A stretch of 64,000 nucleotides of DNA from NCBI GenBank assembly GCA_902766825.1, contig CACXFB010000075.1:59051-123050 (forward strand), in the 5' to 3' direction. Below, piece after piece: positions 18,971-27,790 of this stretch (positions are counted from its first letter, which is position 1; every line of letters starts with the position of its first letter). The stretch is from an uncultured Lachnospiraceae bacterium. GTDB lineage: Bacteria > Bacillota > Clostridia > Lachnospirales > Lachnospiraceae. The notes beneath the pieces were generated by a model. It worked only from the letters and a program-made list of their open reading frames with translations. It was not told the DNA's origin and ran no database searches. Position numbers and translations under genes: made by a program.

Positions 18971-20068
18971 ATATACCTTAAATTCTTTATCGGTAAGAAG
19001 AACTTTAGCAGCTTCCATCTCAGACTGAGTCTGAAATTCAACCTTAAGTACTCCGTTATCAAATTCTCTGTTATTAACAATACCAATGTTTTTGATATTA
19101 ATATTATTCTTTGCAAGCAACATTGAAATTGTTGCAATCATTCCTTTTTCATCTTTAACATCAACAAATATCTCATAAAATGTTGTAAATTTTATTGTAG
19201 AAGTATTATCAAAACTGTCTCTGTATTCTTTTGATGTCGAGAAAATCTTATTAATCGAAGCCCCGTCATGGTTCTTAACGTAATTATACGCAAGATCTAT
19301 GTTGTCCCGAAACTTTGCCAGAAATTCCAATATTGCATCAGTGTTATTAAGACAAATGTTTTCCCACATAACCGGAGAGGATGATCCTATTCTTGTTATA
19401 TCCTTAAAACCGCCTGCAGCTATCATTCTCATAATTCCATCAGTATCATTATCCCTAACCATATTCACAAGACTGACAGCAATAAGATGAGGTACATGAC
19501 TTATTGCAGCTACATATCTGTCATGCTGCATATAATCAATATTAATTGGAATAGTACCTATCTGTCTGCATATGTTGGTTAATATATCAATCTTTTTTGC
19601 CGGAGTATCCTTTGCTGAAGTTATTACATAATAAGCATTTTCAAGGATGGACGAAGATGAATTTGAATAACCTGTTTTCTCTGAACCGGCCATAGGATGC
19701 CCTCCGACAAAAATATTATTTGCATTCAATTCCATGGCAGCACGATGAATATCACCTTTAACACTGCCGACATCAGTTATTATACAATCATCATTTACAA
19801 TTGATATCAGTTTCTTAAGATAATTAATATTTGTCTTAACCGGGGCACAAAGATATATAATATCCAGTGTTGAAAAATCATTTAAAGAAGTGTGAATCTC
19901 ATCAAGAGTACCATCTTCTTTTGCCATAATAAGATTTGGATTTTTTCTCCCGTCATTATTTTCAACGTAATAATCATACGCGCAAATGTAATCACATATT
20001 TTGAATTCTTTAAGAGCCTTAGCAATAGAACCGCCAATCAGTCCCAAACCAATAAAACCTGCCCGCAA
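18968..20068 (-). CDS. tyrA: prephenate dehydrogenase with C-terminal ACT domain
   Basis: TyrA oxidatively decarboxylates prephenate to 4-hydroxyphenylpyruvate in tyrosine synthesis, using NAD(P). The 366-residue product begins with the dinucleotide-binding GLGLIGGS motif and has the TDVGSVKG and GGHPMAGSE segments and an ISHVPH active-site region. Residues ~295-366 look like an ACT domain, which typically gives feedback inhibition by an amino acid. The start is a TTG at 20068 with AAGGAGG about nine bases upstream. It is a single minus-strand gene between plus-strand operons, with no other aromatic-pathway gene nearby. Confidence 0.95.
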   Translation of the reverse strand: MRAGFIGLGLIGGSIAKALKEFKICDYICAYDYYVENNDGRKNPNLIMAKEDGTLDEIHTSLNDFSTLDIIYLCAPVKTNINYLKKLISIVNDDCIITDVGSVKGDIHRAAMELNANNIFVGGHPMAGSEKTGYSNSSSSILENAYYVITSAKDTPAKKIDILTNICRQIGTIPINIDYMQHDRYVAAISHVPHLIAVSLVNMVRDNDTDGIMRMIAAGGFKDITRIGSSSPVMWENICLNNTDAILEFLAKFRDNIDLAYNYVKNHDGASINKIFSTSKEYRDSFDNTSTIKFTTFYEIFVDVKDEKGMIATISMLLAKNNINIKNIGIVNNREFDNGVLKVEFQTQSEMEAAKVLLTDKEFKVY

Positions 20069-20308
20069 TTGTCTTTCCTCCTTGAGGTCATTTTTAGTTT
20101 AATTTACAAAATAAATCTTAGTTCATCAAATATATTAAGTCAACCTTATAAGCAAATGAAACGGAATAATATATACATAAATCAATTATGGTATTGCAAA
20201 ATGTTTTATTATTGAGTAGAATACAAAGATGAATGTTAAGAAAAAATTAATATTTTAGCTCATATTTACACAAAAAGATGTGGTATATTTATTTTGTGGA
20301 GGATTTGT

Positions 20309-21352
20309 ATGACAAAGAGAAATAAAAATCTTCTTAACATATCATTTATGCTGTTACTTTTTTTTATAACAATATATGTTATTTTCAGTAATAACGATAT
20401 TGAAGATGTAATGGCACAGATTAAGGGTGGAAACTATAAAATACTTGCATGCGCAATGCTAATGATGCTATGTTCACTTTTGTGTGAGTCGACAATGATT
20501 TTTATTATGCTTAAAAGTATGCATGAAAAAATTAAATTTCCCCGATGTGTTAAGTATTCGTTTATAGGATTTTATTATTGTGCGATAACTCCTTCGGCAT
20601 CCGGAGGACAACCGGCACAGATACTATATATGAAGAAAGACGGATACAAAGTTACGACATCGTCGGTAATTATACTAACACTGGTGAGCGTATACAAAGC
20701 CGTCTTGTTGATGTTTGTTGCAGTTGCAATGTTTTTCAACGGTAGTATGATTATTTCACAACTGGATAATCTTATCGTATTTTTTATATTTGGTGTTCTG
20801 ATTAACACATTTTTTATAGTGTTCGTCATATTATTGTCTGTTAAACCTTCAATTGTCAGATGGATAATAGAAAAGACATCATATCTTTTAATGAAGATTA
20901 AGCTTATAAAGAACCCTGACAAAATAATAAGTTACATCAATCGAATAATGGATGATTATATTAAGAGCATCAGCTACATAAAAGATAATATTATTATTTT
21001 GCTGCCTGTTTTTGCTCTGACAATACTTCAACGTTTTTTGCTTTTTGCAATTTCATATGTAGTTTACAGATTTTTTGGCCTGAATCATCTGTCATTGTTA
21101 CAGATAATATCACTTCAGGTTACACTCAATACAGCAGTGGACAGCCTGCCTGTTCCGGGTGGGATAGGAGCTTCGGAAGCTGCATTTAAGCATATTTACA
21201 GTGTAGCATACACAGAAAGTCTTATGATACCTGCAATGCTTGTTACAAGATTTATAAACTTCTATTACATGTTAATAGTAAGTGCAATATTTTCACTGAT
21301 AGCACATTATTTAATGATAAGAAATGATTTTAGAAAGGAAGATATTTCATGA
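20309..21352 (+). CDS. flippase-like integral membrane protein (LPG synthase TM-region family)
   Basis: This 347-residue polytopic membrane protein belongs to the UPF0104 / AglD / MprF-N-terminal-like family, marked here by SASGGQPAQIL and LPVPGGIGASEAA. It has about eight hydrophobic helices and lacks the soluble aminoacyltransferase domain of MprF, so a lipid-translocating role is likely rather than lysyl transfer. I chose the ATG at 20309, with GGAGGA upstream, over the TTG at 20294. Its stop codon overlaps the pssA start, which ties it to phosphatidylethanolamine synthesis. Confidence 0.85.
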   Translation: MTKRNKNLLNISFMLLLFFITIYVIFSNNDIEDVMAQIKGGNYKILACAMLMMLCSLLCESTMIFIMLKSMHEKIKFPRCVKYSFIGFYYCAITPSASGGQPAQILYMKKDGYKVTTSSVIILTLVSVYKAVLLMFVAVAMFFNGSMIISQLDNLIVFFIFGVLINTFFIVFVILLSVKPSIVRWIIEKTSYLLMKIKLIKNPDKIISYINRIMDDYIKSISYIKDNIIILLPVFALTILQRFLLFAISYVVYRFFGLNHLSLLQIISLQVTLNTAVDSLPVPGGIGASEAAFKHIYSVAYTESLMIPAMLVTRFINFYYMLIVSAIFSLIAHYLMIRNDFRKEDIS

Positions 21353-21972
21353 TAGGGTTTTATAATTACACGGTTGTTCTCACTTATGTAGGATTGATTT
21401 CTACAATGTTTGGAATGTTTTCAGCAGGTAACGGTCAGCCTGCACTTGCTGTAATATGTCTTATTATTGCGGGAATCTGCGATATGTTTGACGGTAAGAT
21501 TGCCAGAACAATGAAGAGAACTAAAGATGAATGTCGATTCGGTATTCAGATTGATTCATTGTGTGATCTTACAAGCTTTGGTGTTCTCCCTGTTATGATT
21601 GGTTTTTCATTAACCGGATACAAATTATCTTATGCTATAGCGTACTCATTCTACACATTAGCTGCCGTAATCAGACTTGCGTACTATAACGTAACAGAAG
21701 AGAACAGACAGGATACAGAGGCCGGTGAGCGCCAGTACTACGAAGGATTACCGGTTACCAATATTGCCATTATTGTTCCGCTTCTTTTTATCCTTAAAAG
21801 ATTTTTAAGAATCAGTGACGGATTATTCGGAATTATTTACGGTGTAATGATTCTGATTGTAGGATGCCTGTTTATTATTGGTTTTAAAGTTAAAAAGCAT
21901 CCTTTCAGAGATTTGCTTGATAACGAAAGCGAAGACATAATTGTTCAGGAGAATTTTAATGATAAAAATTAA
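21349..21972 (+). CDS. pssA: CDP-diacylglycerol--serine O-phosphatidyltransferase
   Basis: PssA makes phosphatidylserine from CDP-diacylglycerol and serine in the membrane. The CDP-alcohol phosphotransferase motif is visible: DGKIAR, then an 11-residue spacer and GIQIDSLCD with the metal-binding aspartates. This spacer is longer than the usual eight residues. At 207 residues with several transmembrane helices it matches the short Gram-positive type. The start overlaps the stop of the flippase-like gene by four bases, and its end overlaps psd. This makes a three-gene phospholipid operon. Confidence 0.94.
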   Translation: MIGFYNYTVVLTYVGLISTMFGMFSAGNGQPALAVICLIIAGICDMFDGKIARTMKRTKDECRFGIQIDSLCDLTSFGVLPVMIGFSLTGYKLSYAIAYSFYTLAAVIRLAYYNVTEENRQDTEAGERQYYEGLPVTNIAIIVPLLFILKRFLRISDGLFGIIYGVMILIVGCLFIIGFKVKKHPFRDLLDNESEDIIVQENFNDKN

Positions 21973-22789
21973 TCAGCAGACCGCACTCGATTTTTTATAT
22001 AATACAGTGTTAGGAAGAATTTTATTAAAACCGCTCACGTGCAAAGGAATATCGGTTTTAGCGGGCAAATTTCTTGACAGCAGTTTTTCTTCAGTGTTAA
22101 TTGATTCGTTTATTCGCAATAACAATATAGATGAACAGGAATATCAGAATAGAAAATATATATCTTTTAATGATTACTTCACAAGAAAAGGTGTGACTGG
22201 ATTCAGAACGCTTGACGTTAATCCGGACAGTTTTATTTCACCTTGTGACAGTGCGCTTACGGTTCACAGAATAACTTCAGATTCACGTTATTCAATCAAG
22301 AATTCAATATATACCGTGGCAGATCTTTTAAGAGATGATGAGCTTGCCAAAGAATATGAAGACGGTTATATTTTTATATTCAGACTGGCGGTAAATAATT
22401 ATCACAGATATTGTTTTGTAGATAATTCAACAATTTTAAGCAGTAAGAAGATTGATGGCAAATTTCACACAGTTATGCCTATAGCTCTTAATTCATGTAA
22501 TGTGTATTCTGAAAACACAAGAGAGTACACAGTTCTTGAGACAAAATCTTTTGACAAGATTATTCAATGTGAAGTTGGTGCAATGCTTGTAGGAAGAATA
22601 AGCAATAACCAATATCTATTCCCTGTAAGAAGAGGACAGGAAAAAGGAAAATTTGAATTTGGCGGTTCAACAATAATTGTCCTAGCAAAAAAGGGTACTG
22701 TTGCCATAAGAAAAGATATTGCATATAACAGTGTTAACGGAATTGAGACAAATGTCCTTATAGGTGAAAAGATTGGACAAAAGCTTTGA
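21959..22789 (+). CDS. psd: phosphatidylserine decarboxylase proenzyme
   Basis: Psd decarboxylates phosphatidylserine to phosphatidylethanolamine. The 276-residue proenzyme has the self-cleavage site as GGST, with Ser237 becoming the pyruvoyl group (the commoner form is LGST), and the family segments FNDYFTR and VNNYHRYCF. I chose the ATG at 21959, with CAGGAGA upstream, over the upstream in-frame codon at 21941. It overlaps pssA by 14 bases. The promoter of rpsO starts within its last codons. Confidence 0.94.
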   Translation: MIKINQQTALDFLYNTVLGRILLKPLTCKGISVLAGKFLDSSFSSVLIDSFIRNNNIDEQEYQNRKYISFNDYFTRKGVTGFRTLDVNPDSFISPCDSALTVHRITSDSRYSIKNSIYTVADLLRDDELAKEYEDGYIFIFRLAVNNYHRYCFVDNSTILSSKKIDGKFHTVMPIALNSCNVYSENTREYTVLETKSFDKIIQCEVGAMLVGRISNNQYLFPVRRGQEKGKFEFGGSTIIVLAKKGTVAIRKDIAYNSVNGIETNVLIGEKIGQKL

Positions 22790-22814
22790 CAGCATCTATA
22801 ATTTATGTTATATT
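22786..22814 (+). promoter_or_regulatory. sigma-A-type promoter of rpsO
   Basis: TTGACA (22786-22791), a 17-base spacer and TATATT (22809-22814) form a strong promoter. The -35 box overlaps the psd stop codon. Transcription would start near 22821. Confidence 0.85.
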
Positions 22815-22820
22815 AACAAC

Positions 22821-22890
22821 GTTCAATACCGCTTACCAGGTTTATGGGACTCCGACCTTAGACTTAGTAGACGGCATATAATAAAATTTT
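22821..22890 (+). promoter_or_regulatory. rpsO 5' leader, possibly structured
   Basis: About 85 bases separate the predicted transcription start from rpsO. The segment contains paired short blocks, for example CCG near 22829 with CGG near 22873, and is less AT-rich than the surrounding intergenic DNA. S15 leaders in several bacteria bind S15 for autoregulation. That role here is inferred from position and not from a recognised consensus. Confidence 0.3.
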
Positions 22891-22906
22891 ATGGAGGAAA
22901 TGTTTT

Positions 22907-23173
22907 ATGTTAAGTAAAGAAAAGAAACAGGAAATCATTAGCAAGTACGGTAGAAGCGAAGGAGATACAGGATCTCCAGAAGTACAGATCGCAATTCTTA
23001 CCGCAAGAATTAATGAACTCACAGAACATTTGAAGGCTAATCCAAAGGATCATCATTCAAGACGTGGTCTTTTAAAGATGGTTGGTCAGAGACGTGGTTT
23101 AAGCGAATATCTTAAGAAGATTGATATCGAAAGATACAGAGTTCTTAGAGATAGCCTTGGACTGAGAAAGTAA
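22907..23173 (+). CDS. rpsO: 30S ribosomal protein S15
   Basis: It is an 88-residue S15, the standard length, which binds 16S rRNA early in assembly of the small subunit platform. The [11 protein letters not shown] motif, the HHSRRGLL segment and the [12 protein letters not shown] ending are all characteristic. TGGAGGAAA precedes the ATG. It has its own promoter and a strong terminator and sits upstream of pnp, the widely conserved rpsO-pnp order. Confidence 0.98.
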   Translation: MLSKEKKQEIISKYGRSEGDTGSPEVQIAILTARINELTEHLKANPKDHHSRRGLLKMVGQRRGLSEYLKKIDIERYRVLRDSLGLRK

Positions 23174-23184
23174 TTTTAAAAATG

Positions 23185-23228
23185 GGAGAACTAAGTTATT
23201 TAAATAATAATTTAGTTCTCTTTTTTTG
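23185..23228 (+). terminator. intrinsic terminator of rpsO
   Basis: GAGAACTAA (from 23186) pairs with TTAGTTCTC (to 23220) across an AT-rich loop and is followed by eight Ts. It separates rpsO from the pnp promoter. Confidence 0.9.
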
Positions 23229-23248
23229 TGGAAATATTTATTGGCAAG

Positions 23249-23257
23249 TGGTATAAT
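23249..23257 (+). promoter_or_regulatory. extended -10 promoter of pnp
   Basis: TGG followed by TATAAT (23252-23257) is an extended -10 element. There is no good -35 box at the right distance. Transcription would start near 23264, just where the long leader stem begins. Confidence 0.6.
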
Positions 23258-23264
23258 CGAATAG

Positions 23265-23345
23265 GTGTGCACATTGTATGACCGGGACTTCTGAAAAGCA
23301 TATCAGTGCATGGTATATTTTTCAGTTGTTTCGGTACAGGCACAC
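23265..23345 (+). promoter_or_regulatory. nested long stem in the pnp leader
   Basis: Three pairs of complementary blocks lie in nested order: GTGTGC (23265-23270) with GCACAC (23340-23345), ACCG (23281-23284) with CGGT (23332-23335), and CTGAAAA (23291-23297) with TTTTCAG (23319-23325). They would fold most of the ~120-base pnp leader into one interrupted hairpin ending about 37 bases before the start codon. In E. coli a long pnp leader stem is cut by RNase III and used for PNPase autoregulation. A similar role here is inference. Confidence 0.5.
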
Positions 23346-23382
23346 ATATAACAAATTTACTATTTTTCTGGAGGAAAATATT

Positions 23383-25467
23383 ATGACACAAAGTTTTTCA
23401 ATGGAATTAGCCGGAAGAACACTTTCCGTAGATATCGGTCGTGTTTCTGCACAGGCTAACGGTGCCGCATTTATGCATTATGGTGATACAACTGTTTTAT
23501 CAACAGCTACAGCATCAGAGAAACCAAGAGACGGAATTGATTTCTTCCCATTAAGCGTTGAGTACGAAGAGAAGTTATATTCTGTAGGTAAGATTCCGGG
23601 TGGTTTCAACAAAAGAGAAGGTAAGGCGTCAGAGAATGCAATTCTTACATCAAGAGTTATTGACCGTCCTATGAGACCTCTTTTCCCTAAGGATTACAGA
23701 AATGATGTAACACTTAACAACATGGTTATGTCTGTTGATCCTGATTGCAGACCTGAACTTGTAGCTATGCTTGGTTCTGCAATCGCAACATCTATTTCAG
23801 ATATTCCTTTCGATGGTCCATGTGCAACAACACAGATTGGTATGGTTGACGGAGAATTTATAGTTAACCCTAATCAGAAAGACTGGGATACAGGTGATTT
23901 AAGACTTACAGTTGCTTCTACAAGCGAAAAAGTTATCATGATTGAAGCAGGAGCTAATGAGATTCCTGAAGCAAAGATGTTAGAAGCAATCTATATGGCA
24001 CATGATATTAACCAGACAATTATTGCATTCATCAATGATATAGTTGCAAAAGTAGGAAAAGCAAAGCATGAATATGTAAGCTGTGCTGTTCCTGAAGAAA
24101 TGTTTGCAAAGATGAAAGAGATTGTTACTCCACTTGAGATGGAAGAGGCAGTTTTCACGGATGAAAAGCAGGTAAGAGAAGAAAATATCAGACAGATTAC
24201 AGCTAAATTTGAAGAGGCATTTGCTGATAACGAAGAATGGCTTGCAATTCTTCCTGACGCAGTATATCAGTATCAGAAGAAGACTGTAAGAAAGATGATA
24301 TTAAAAGATCACAAGCGTCCGGACGGAAGAGAAATCACACAGATTCGTCCTTTAGCTGCTGAGGTTGATCTTATTCCTCGTGTTCATGGAAGTGCTATGT
24401 TTACAAGAGGACAAACTCAGATTTGTACAATAACAACTTTAGCACCATTATCAGAGGTTCAAAGAATTGACGGTCTTGATGAAAATGTTGTTAAGAAGAG
24501 ATATATGCATCATTATAATTTCCCTGCATATTCAGTTGGAGAGACAAAGGTTTCAAGAGGTCCTGGACGTCGTGAAATCGGTCACGGTGCACTTGCTGAA
24601 AGAGCGCTTTTACCAGTTATCCCTTCAGAGGATGAATTCCCATACGCAATAAGAACTGTATCTGAGACATTTGAATCTAACGGTTCAACATCACAGGCAT
24701 CAATCTGTGCATCAACAATGTCACTTATGGCTGCGGGTGTTCCTATTAAGAAACCGGTTGCCGGTATTTCATGCGGACTTGTTACAGGTGATACAGATGA
24801 TGATTACATCGTACTTACAGATATTCAGGGACTTGAAGATTTCTTCGGAGATATGGATTTCAAGGTTGCAGGAACATTTGAAGGTATCACAGCAATTCAG
24901 ATGGATATTAAGATTCATGGTCTTACAAAGCCAATTGTAGAAGAGGCAATTGCAAGAACAAGACAGGCAAGAGAATATATCCTTAACGAAGTAATGCTTC
25001 CATGCATCAGCAAACCAAGAGAAGAAGTAGGAAAGTATGCACCTAAGATTGCAAATATTACAATTGATCCTGCTAAGATTGGTGATGTAGTTGGTCAGAG
25101 AGGTAAGACAATTAACACATTAATAGAGAGAACAGGTGTTAAGATCGACATTACAGATGATGGTTTTGTATCTGTATGCGGAACTGATGCTGACATGATT
25201 AACGAAGCTATCCGTCTTATCAAGATTATCGTAACTGATTTTGAAGCAGGACAGACTTTCGTAGGTAAAGTAGTAAGCATTAAAGAATTTGGTGCTTTCA
25301 TTGAATTTGCTCCTGGTAAAGAGGGAATGGTTCATATATCAAAGATTTCAAAAGAAAGAATCAATCACGTTGAAGACGTTCTTACACTTGGAGATGTTGT
25401 TAAGGTTGTATGCCTTGGCAAAGACAAGATGGGAAGAATTACATTCAGTATGAAAGATGTCAAATAA
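23383..25467 (+). CDS. pnp: polyribonucleotide nucleotidyltransferase (PNPase)
   Basis: PNPase is a trimeric 3'-to-5' phosphorolytic exoribonuclease acting in mRNA decay. The 694-residue product has two RNase PH domains, with FFPLSVEYEEK and FNKREGK in the first and the GRREIGHGALAERAL segment in the second. A KH domain (near VVGQRGKTIN) and a C-terminal S1 domain (FVGKVVSIKEFGAFIEF) follow. I chose the ATG at 23383, preceded by GGAGGAAAA, rather than the ATG at 23278. The latter would add 35 residues encoded by the structured leader. There is no clear terminator after the gene. Confidence 0.97.
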   Translation: MTQSFSMELAGRTLSVDIGRVSAQANGAAFMHYGDTTVLSTATASEKPRDGIDFFPLSVEYEEKLYSVGKIPGGFNKREGKASENAILTSRVIDRPMRPLFPKDYRNDVTLNNMVMSVDPDCRPELVAMLGSAIATSISDIPFDGPCATTQIGMVDGEFIVNPNQKDWDTGDLRLTVASTSEKVIMIEAGANEIPEAKMLEAIYMAHDINQTIIAFINDIVAKVGKAKHEYVSCAVPEEMFAKMKEIVTPLEMEEAVFTDEKQVREENIRQITAKFEEAFADNEEWLAILPDAVYQYQKKTVRKMILKDHKRPDGREITQIRPLAAEVDLIPRVHGSAMFTRGQTQICTITTLAPLSEVQRIDGLDENVVKKRYMHHYNFPAYSVGETKVSRGPGRREIGHGALAERALLPVIPSEDEFPYAIRTVSETFESNGSTSQASICASTMSLMAAGVPIKKPVAGISCGLVTGDTDDDYIVLTDIQGLEDFFGDMDFKVAGTFEGITAIQMDIKIHGLTKPIVEEAIARTRQAREYILNEVMLPCISKPREEVGKYAPKIANITIDPAKIGDVVGQRGKTINTLIERTGVKIDITDDGFVSVCGTDADMINEAIRLIKIIVTDFEAGQTFVGKVVSIKEFGAFIEFAPGKEGMVHISKISKERINHVEDVLTLGDVVKVVCLGKDKMGRITFSMKDVK

Positions 25468-25516
25468 TAAATAATTCAAAATATTACATTTTGATTAACA
25501 AATAATAATTTTTTTT

Positions 25517-25580
25517 AACAACACTCCTATACTTTAAAAACTGTGATATACTTCATATGTTGAAAGAAAGGAGTGTTGTT
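25517..25580 (+). promoter_or_regulatory. 12-bp inverted repeat flanking the promoter and start region of the transglutaminase gene
   Basis: AACAACACTCCT (25517-25528) and AGGAGTGTTGTT (25569-25580) are perfect 12-bp inverted repeats 40 bases apart. A TATACT -10-like box (25547-25552) lies between them, and the right arm covers the AAGGAG ribosome-binding site. In a transcript starting upstream (for example read-through from pnp) the stem would mask the ribosome-binding site. A transcript from the internal -10 box would lack the left arm. Confidence 0.55.
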
Positions 25581-25583
25581 ATT

Positions 25584-27746
25584 TTGTTAAAAAAATTATC
25601 ATTTTTAACAGCCGGCATTTTGGTAATGCTTTTTATAATAGTATTTGTCGTTGACAAAAATGCAACGGCAGCTGATAACAACCTCTATAATGATGAAGTT
25701 TATAATAAGTATTATTATGAACAGTTATCGGAATCTTCTAAATATGTCTATGATTCTATTTATTCTGTAATTGATAAAACTATGACAGGTATGTATGAGA
25801 TTAAGATAGATTTATCAGAATATAATGTACCTGTAACAGATTCAACTACATGTTTTCAGTCAGCAATTGATGCACTCGACAGAGATCACCCTGAAGTATT
25901 CTGGCTTGATTATAATAAAATCGAATTCAAATATTCTATTGTTACAACTGATAATATACAATGCATCCGTAATGTATATGTTGCACCCGGAGAATTTGGC
26001 ACATACCTTATTGATTCTTATAAAGATAAAGATGAGGTTATGGCTGATTTTAACGATGTTTCTGATTATGTTGAAGAAGTTCTCCCTGCAATCAATGCAT
26101 TCAACAGCACAAATGCAACATATGATAAATTAAGATATATTCATGATCTTCTTGTTAAGACAAATGAATACAACAGCGATTATGACAATGCTTCAATCAA
26201 AGCCCATAAATGTGTCAGTGCAATCCCAGGTAATACAACAGGTGAGGATGCGCCGGTATGTGAAGGATATTCACGTGCTTTTAAAGTATTATGTGATAAT
26301 GCCAACATTCCTTGCATTCTTGTAACAGGAGAGGGCATCACTGCAGGTAACAGCATACCTCATATGTGGAATTATGTTATGATTGATGACAGATGGTATG
26401 CTATAGATGTAACATGGGATGACCCGATTTTAAGCGGTGAAAATTTTGATAATCTCTCAAATGAACGAAAATACAAATATTTTCTTAAAGGTTCTTCAGA
26501 ATTTTTAAATAATCATTATGAAAATAATGTTTTCGTCTCAAAAGAAAACTATAATTTCAGTTTTGGTTATCCAATTATCGAATATGAAGATTATGAAATT
26601 TATGAAGAAACATATTCAATCACAATAGATAACCTTATTGGCGGCACGATAACAACTAATCTTTCAGACAACAATTATGTTACACCAGGCACTGTAGTTA
26701 AACTTACTATATCCGCTAACGAAGGGATGAAGTTTGTACCTGGCAGTCTGAAAATTAATGATAAATATTATTTTGCAACATCATTTATCATGCCTGCTAG
26801 TGAAATAATAATACATGCATCGTTTGAACCTGTAAATACAGAAAGAAACGATGATACAGAAATAGAAAAAGAACCCCCTACAAAAGAACCCCCTACAAAA
26901 GAACCTTCTAAGGAACAATCAACAAAAACACCTGCAACAGATAAACCTGCTGCACCTGTAACAAAAGATGAATCTGGTAAAGAAATACCAAAAGAAGAAA
27001 TTACTGATTCACCTGATGAAAAACATGAGATTATTACAATAGAAAGTTCTGAGGAATTAGAAAACGGTCTAAAAAATGTTGTTGATGATTTTGATGAAAA
27101 CACTGAAATAAAAGTCACAATAAACAATCATACTTCAATGGAAAAAGAATTAATAAAAGTAGGACATAGTCATACATCTATTGAAGCAGATACCATTATA
27201 TCATTTTATAAAACAATATTTGATTCAAAAGAATTAGAGCAAATGCTTTTTGCAAGCGAATATAGTACAAACTATTTTTCACACATTGACTCATTTTCAA
27301 TACAAGCTTCAAAAGCTTCAAACGGCACACCTATAACGCTTGATGAAGGAGAGTATTTCTCGTTATTATTGCCTTTATCAGATATTTACTATGATAATAA
27401 TTTTGGAATATTATTGTTAGACATGAACGAATCGGTTCTAACCGAACATGACTACAGCATAATAAATTATGGCAAAAGATATTATATATGTTTTAAAACT
27501 TTTTCTGATTCAAGCAGTTATATGGTTGTATACAAAAGTGAACGCGAAAATGTTACTGTAAAAGGAGATTCCTATGTTTCGCCGGCAGAAGATGAAATTA
27601 CAACTGACACTGATATTACTTCTCCCAAGGAAGAAGATAACAGCAGACTGATTACACTAGCATATATATGTATTACTATCATGTTGTTAATTTTGTTATT
27701 CATAATAATCTTTGAGATATATATGTTTTATCTGAATAAAGCTTAA
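25584..27746 (+). CDS. membrane-anchored transglutaminase-like protein
   Basis: This ~720-residue surface protein starts with a hydrophobic signal/anchor segment. A transglutaminase-like papain fold follows, with a plausible triad Cys226 (PVCEGYS), His260 (PHMWNYV) and Asp275 (AIDVTWDD). Then come a small beta-rich module resembling bacterial repeat domains (near residues 345-410), a Lys/Pro/Thr-rich linker (EPPTKEPPTKEP), a second extracellular domain and a C-terminal transmembrane helix. Such proteins may act as proteases or amide-bond cross-linkers outside the cell. I prefer the TTG start at 25584, ten bases after AAGGAG and downstream of the -10 box. The ATG at 25557 would add nine residues but lies at the probable transcription start. 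Confidence 0.82.
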   Translation: MLKKLSFLTAGILVMLFIIVFVVDKNATAADNNLYNDEVYNKYYYEQLSESSKYVYDSIYSVIDKTMTGMYEIKIDLSEYNVPVTDSTTCFQSAIDALDRDHPEVFWLDYNKIEFKYSIVTTDNIQCIRNVYVAPGEFGTYLIDSYKDKDEVMADFNDVSDYVEEVLPAINAFNSTNATYDKLRYIHDLLVKTNEYNSDYDNASIKAHKCVSAIPGNTTGEDAPVCEGYSRAFKVLCDNANIPCILVTGEGITAGNSIPHMWNYVMIDDRWYAIDVTWDDPILSGENFDNLSNERKYKYFLKGSSEFLNNHYENNVFVSKENYNFSFGYPIIEYEDYEIYEETYSITIDNLIGGTITTNLSDNNYVTPGTVVKLTISANEGMKFVPGSLKINDKYYFATSFIMPASEIIIHASFEPVNTERNDDTEIEKEPPTKEPPTKEPSKEQSTKTPATDKPAAPVTKDESGKEIPKEEITDSPDEKHEIITIESSEELENGLKNVVDDFDENTEIKVTINNHTSMEKELIKVGHSHTSIEADTIISFYKTIFDSKELEQMLFASEYSTNYFSHIDSFSIQASKASNGTPITLDEGEYFSLLLPLSDIYYDNNFGILLLDMNESVLTEHDYSIINYGKRYYICFKTFSDSSSYMVVYKSERENVTVKGDSYVSPAEDEITTDTDITSPKEEDNSRLITLAYICITIMLLILLFIIIFEIYMFYLNKA
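26865..26909 (+). repeat. three tandem 15-base repeats in the linker of the transglutaminase-like gene
   Basis: Three units of 15 bases, consensus ACAAAAGAACCCCCT, run at 26865-26879, 26880-26894 and 26895-26909. The first and third units carry a few changes. They encode repeated Lys-Glu-Pro-Pro-Thr segments. Such in-frame repeats can change copy number by slippage and so alter the linker length. Confidence 0.8.
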
Positions 27747-27790
27747 ATATTTATAGCACAATAATGTGTAAAAAACACAGGAGCGTGCTT

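Noticed and set aside
23278..23382. Longer N-terminus for PNPase from the ATG at 23278
   Set aside because: These codons lie in the structured leader, and the ATG at 23383 has GGAGGAAAA and gives the family-typical MTQSFSMELAGR start.
25475..25515. Terminator after pnp
   Set aside because: A 7-bp hairpin (TCAAAAT/ATTTTGA) exists, but it is all A/T with one pair of G-C at each side and the T-run is ~16 bases further on, so it is not a convincing terminator.
26865..26909. CRISPR-like repeat
   Set aside because: The units are 15 bases with no spacers and lie in frame within a coding linker.
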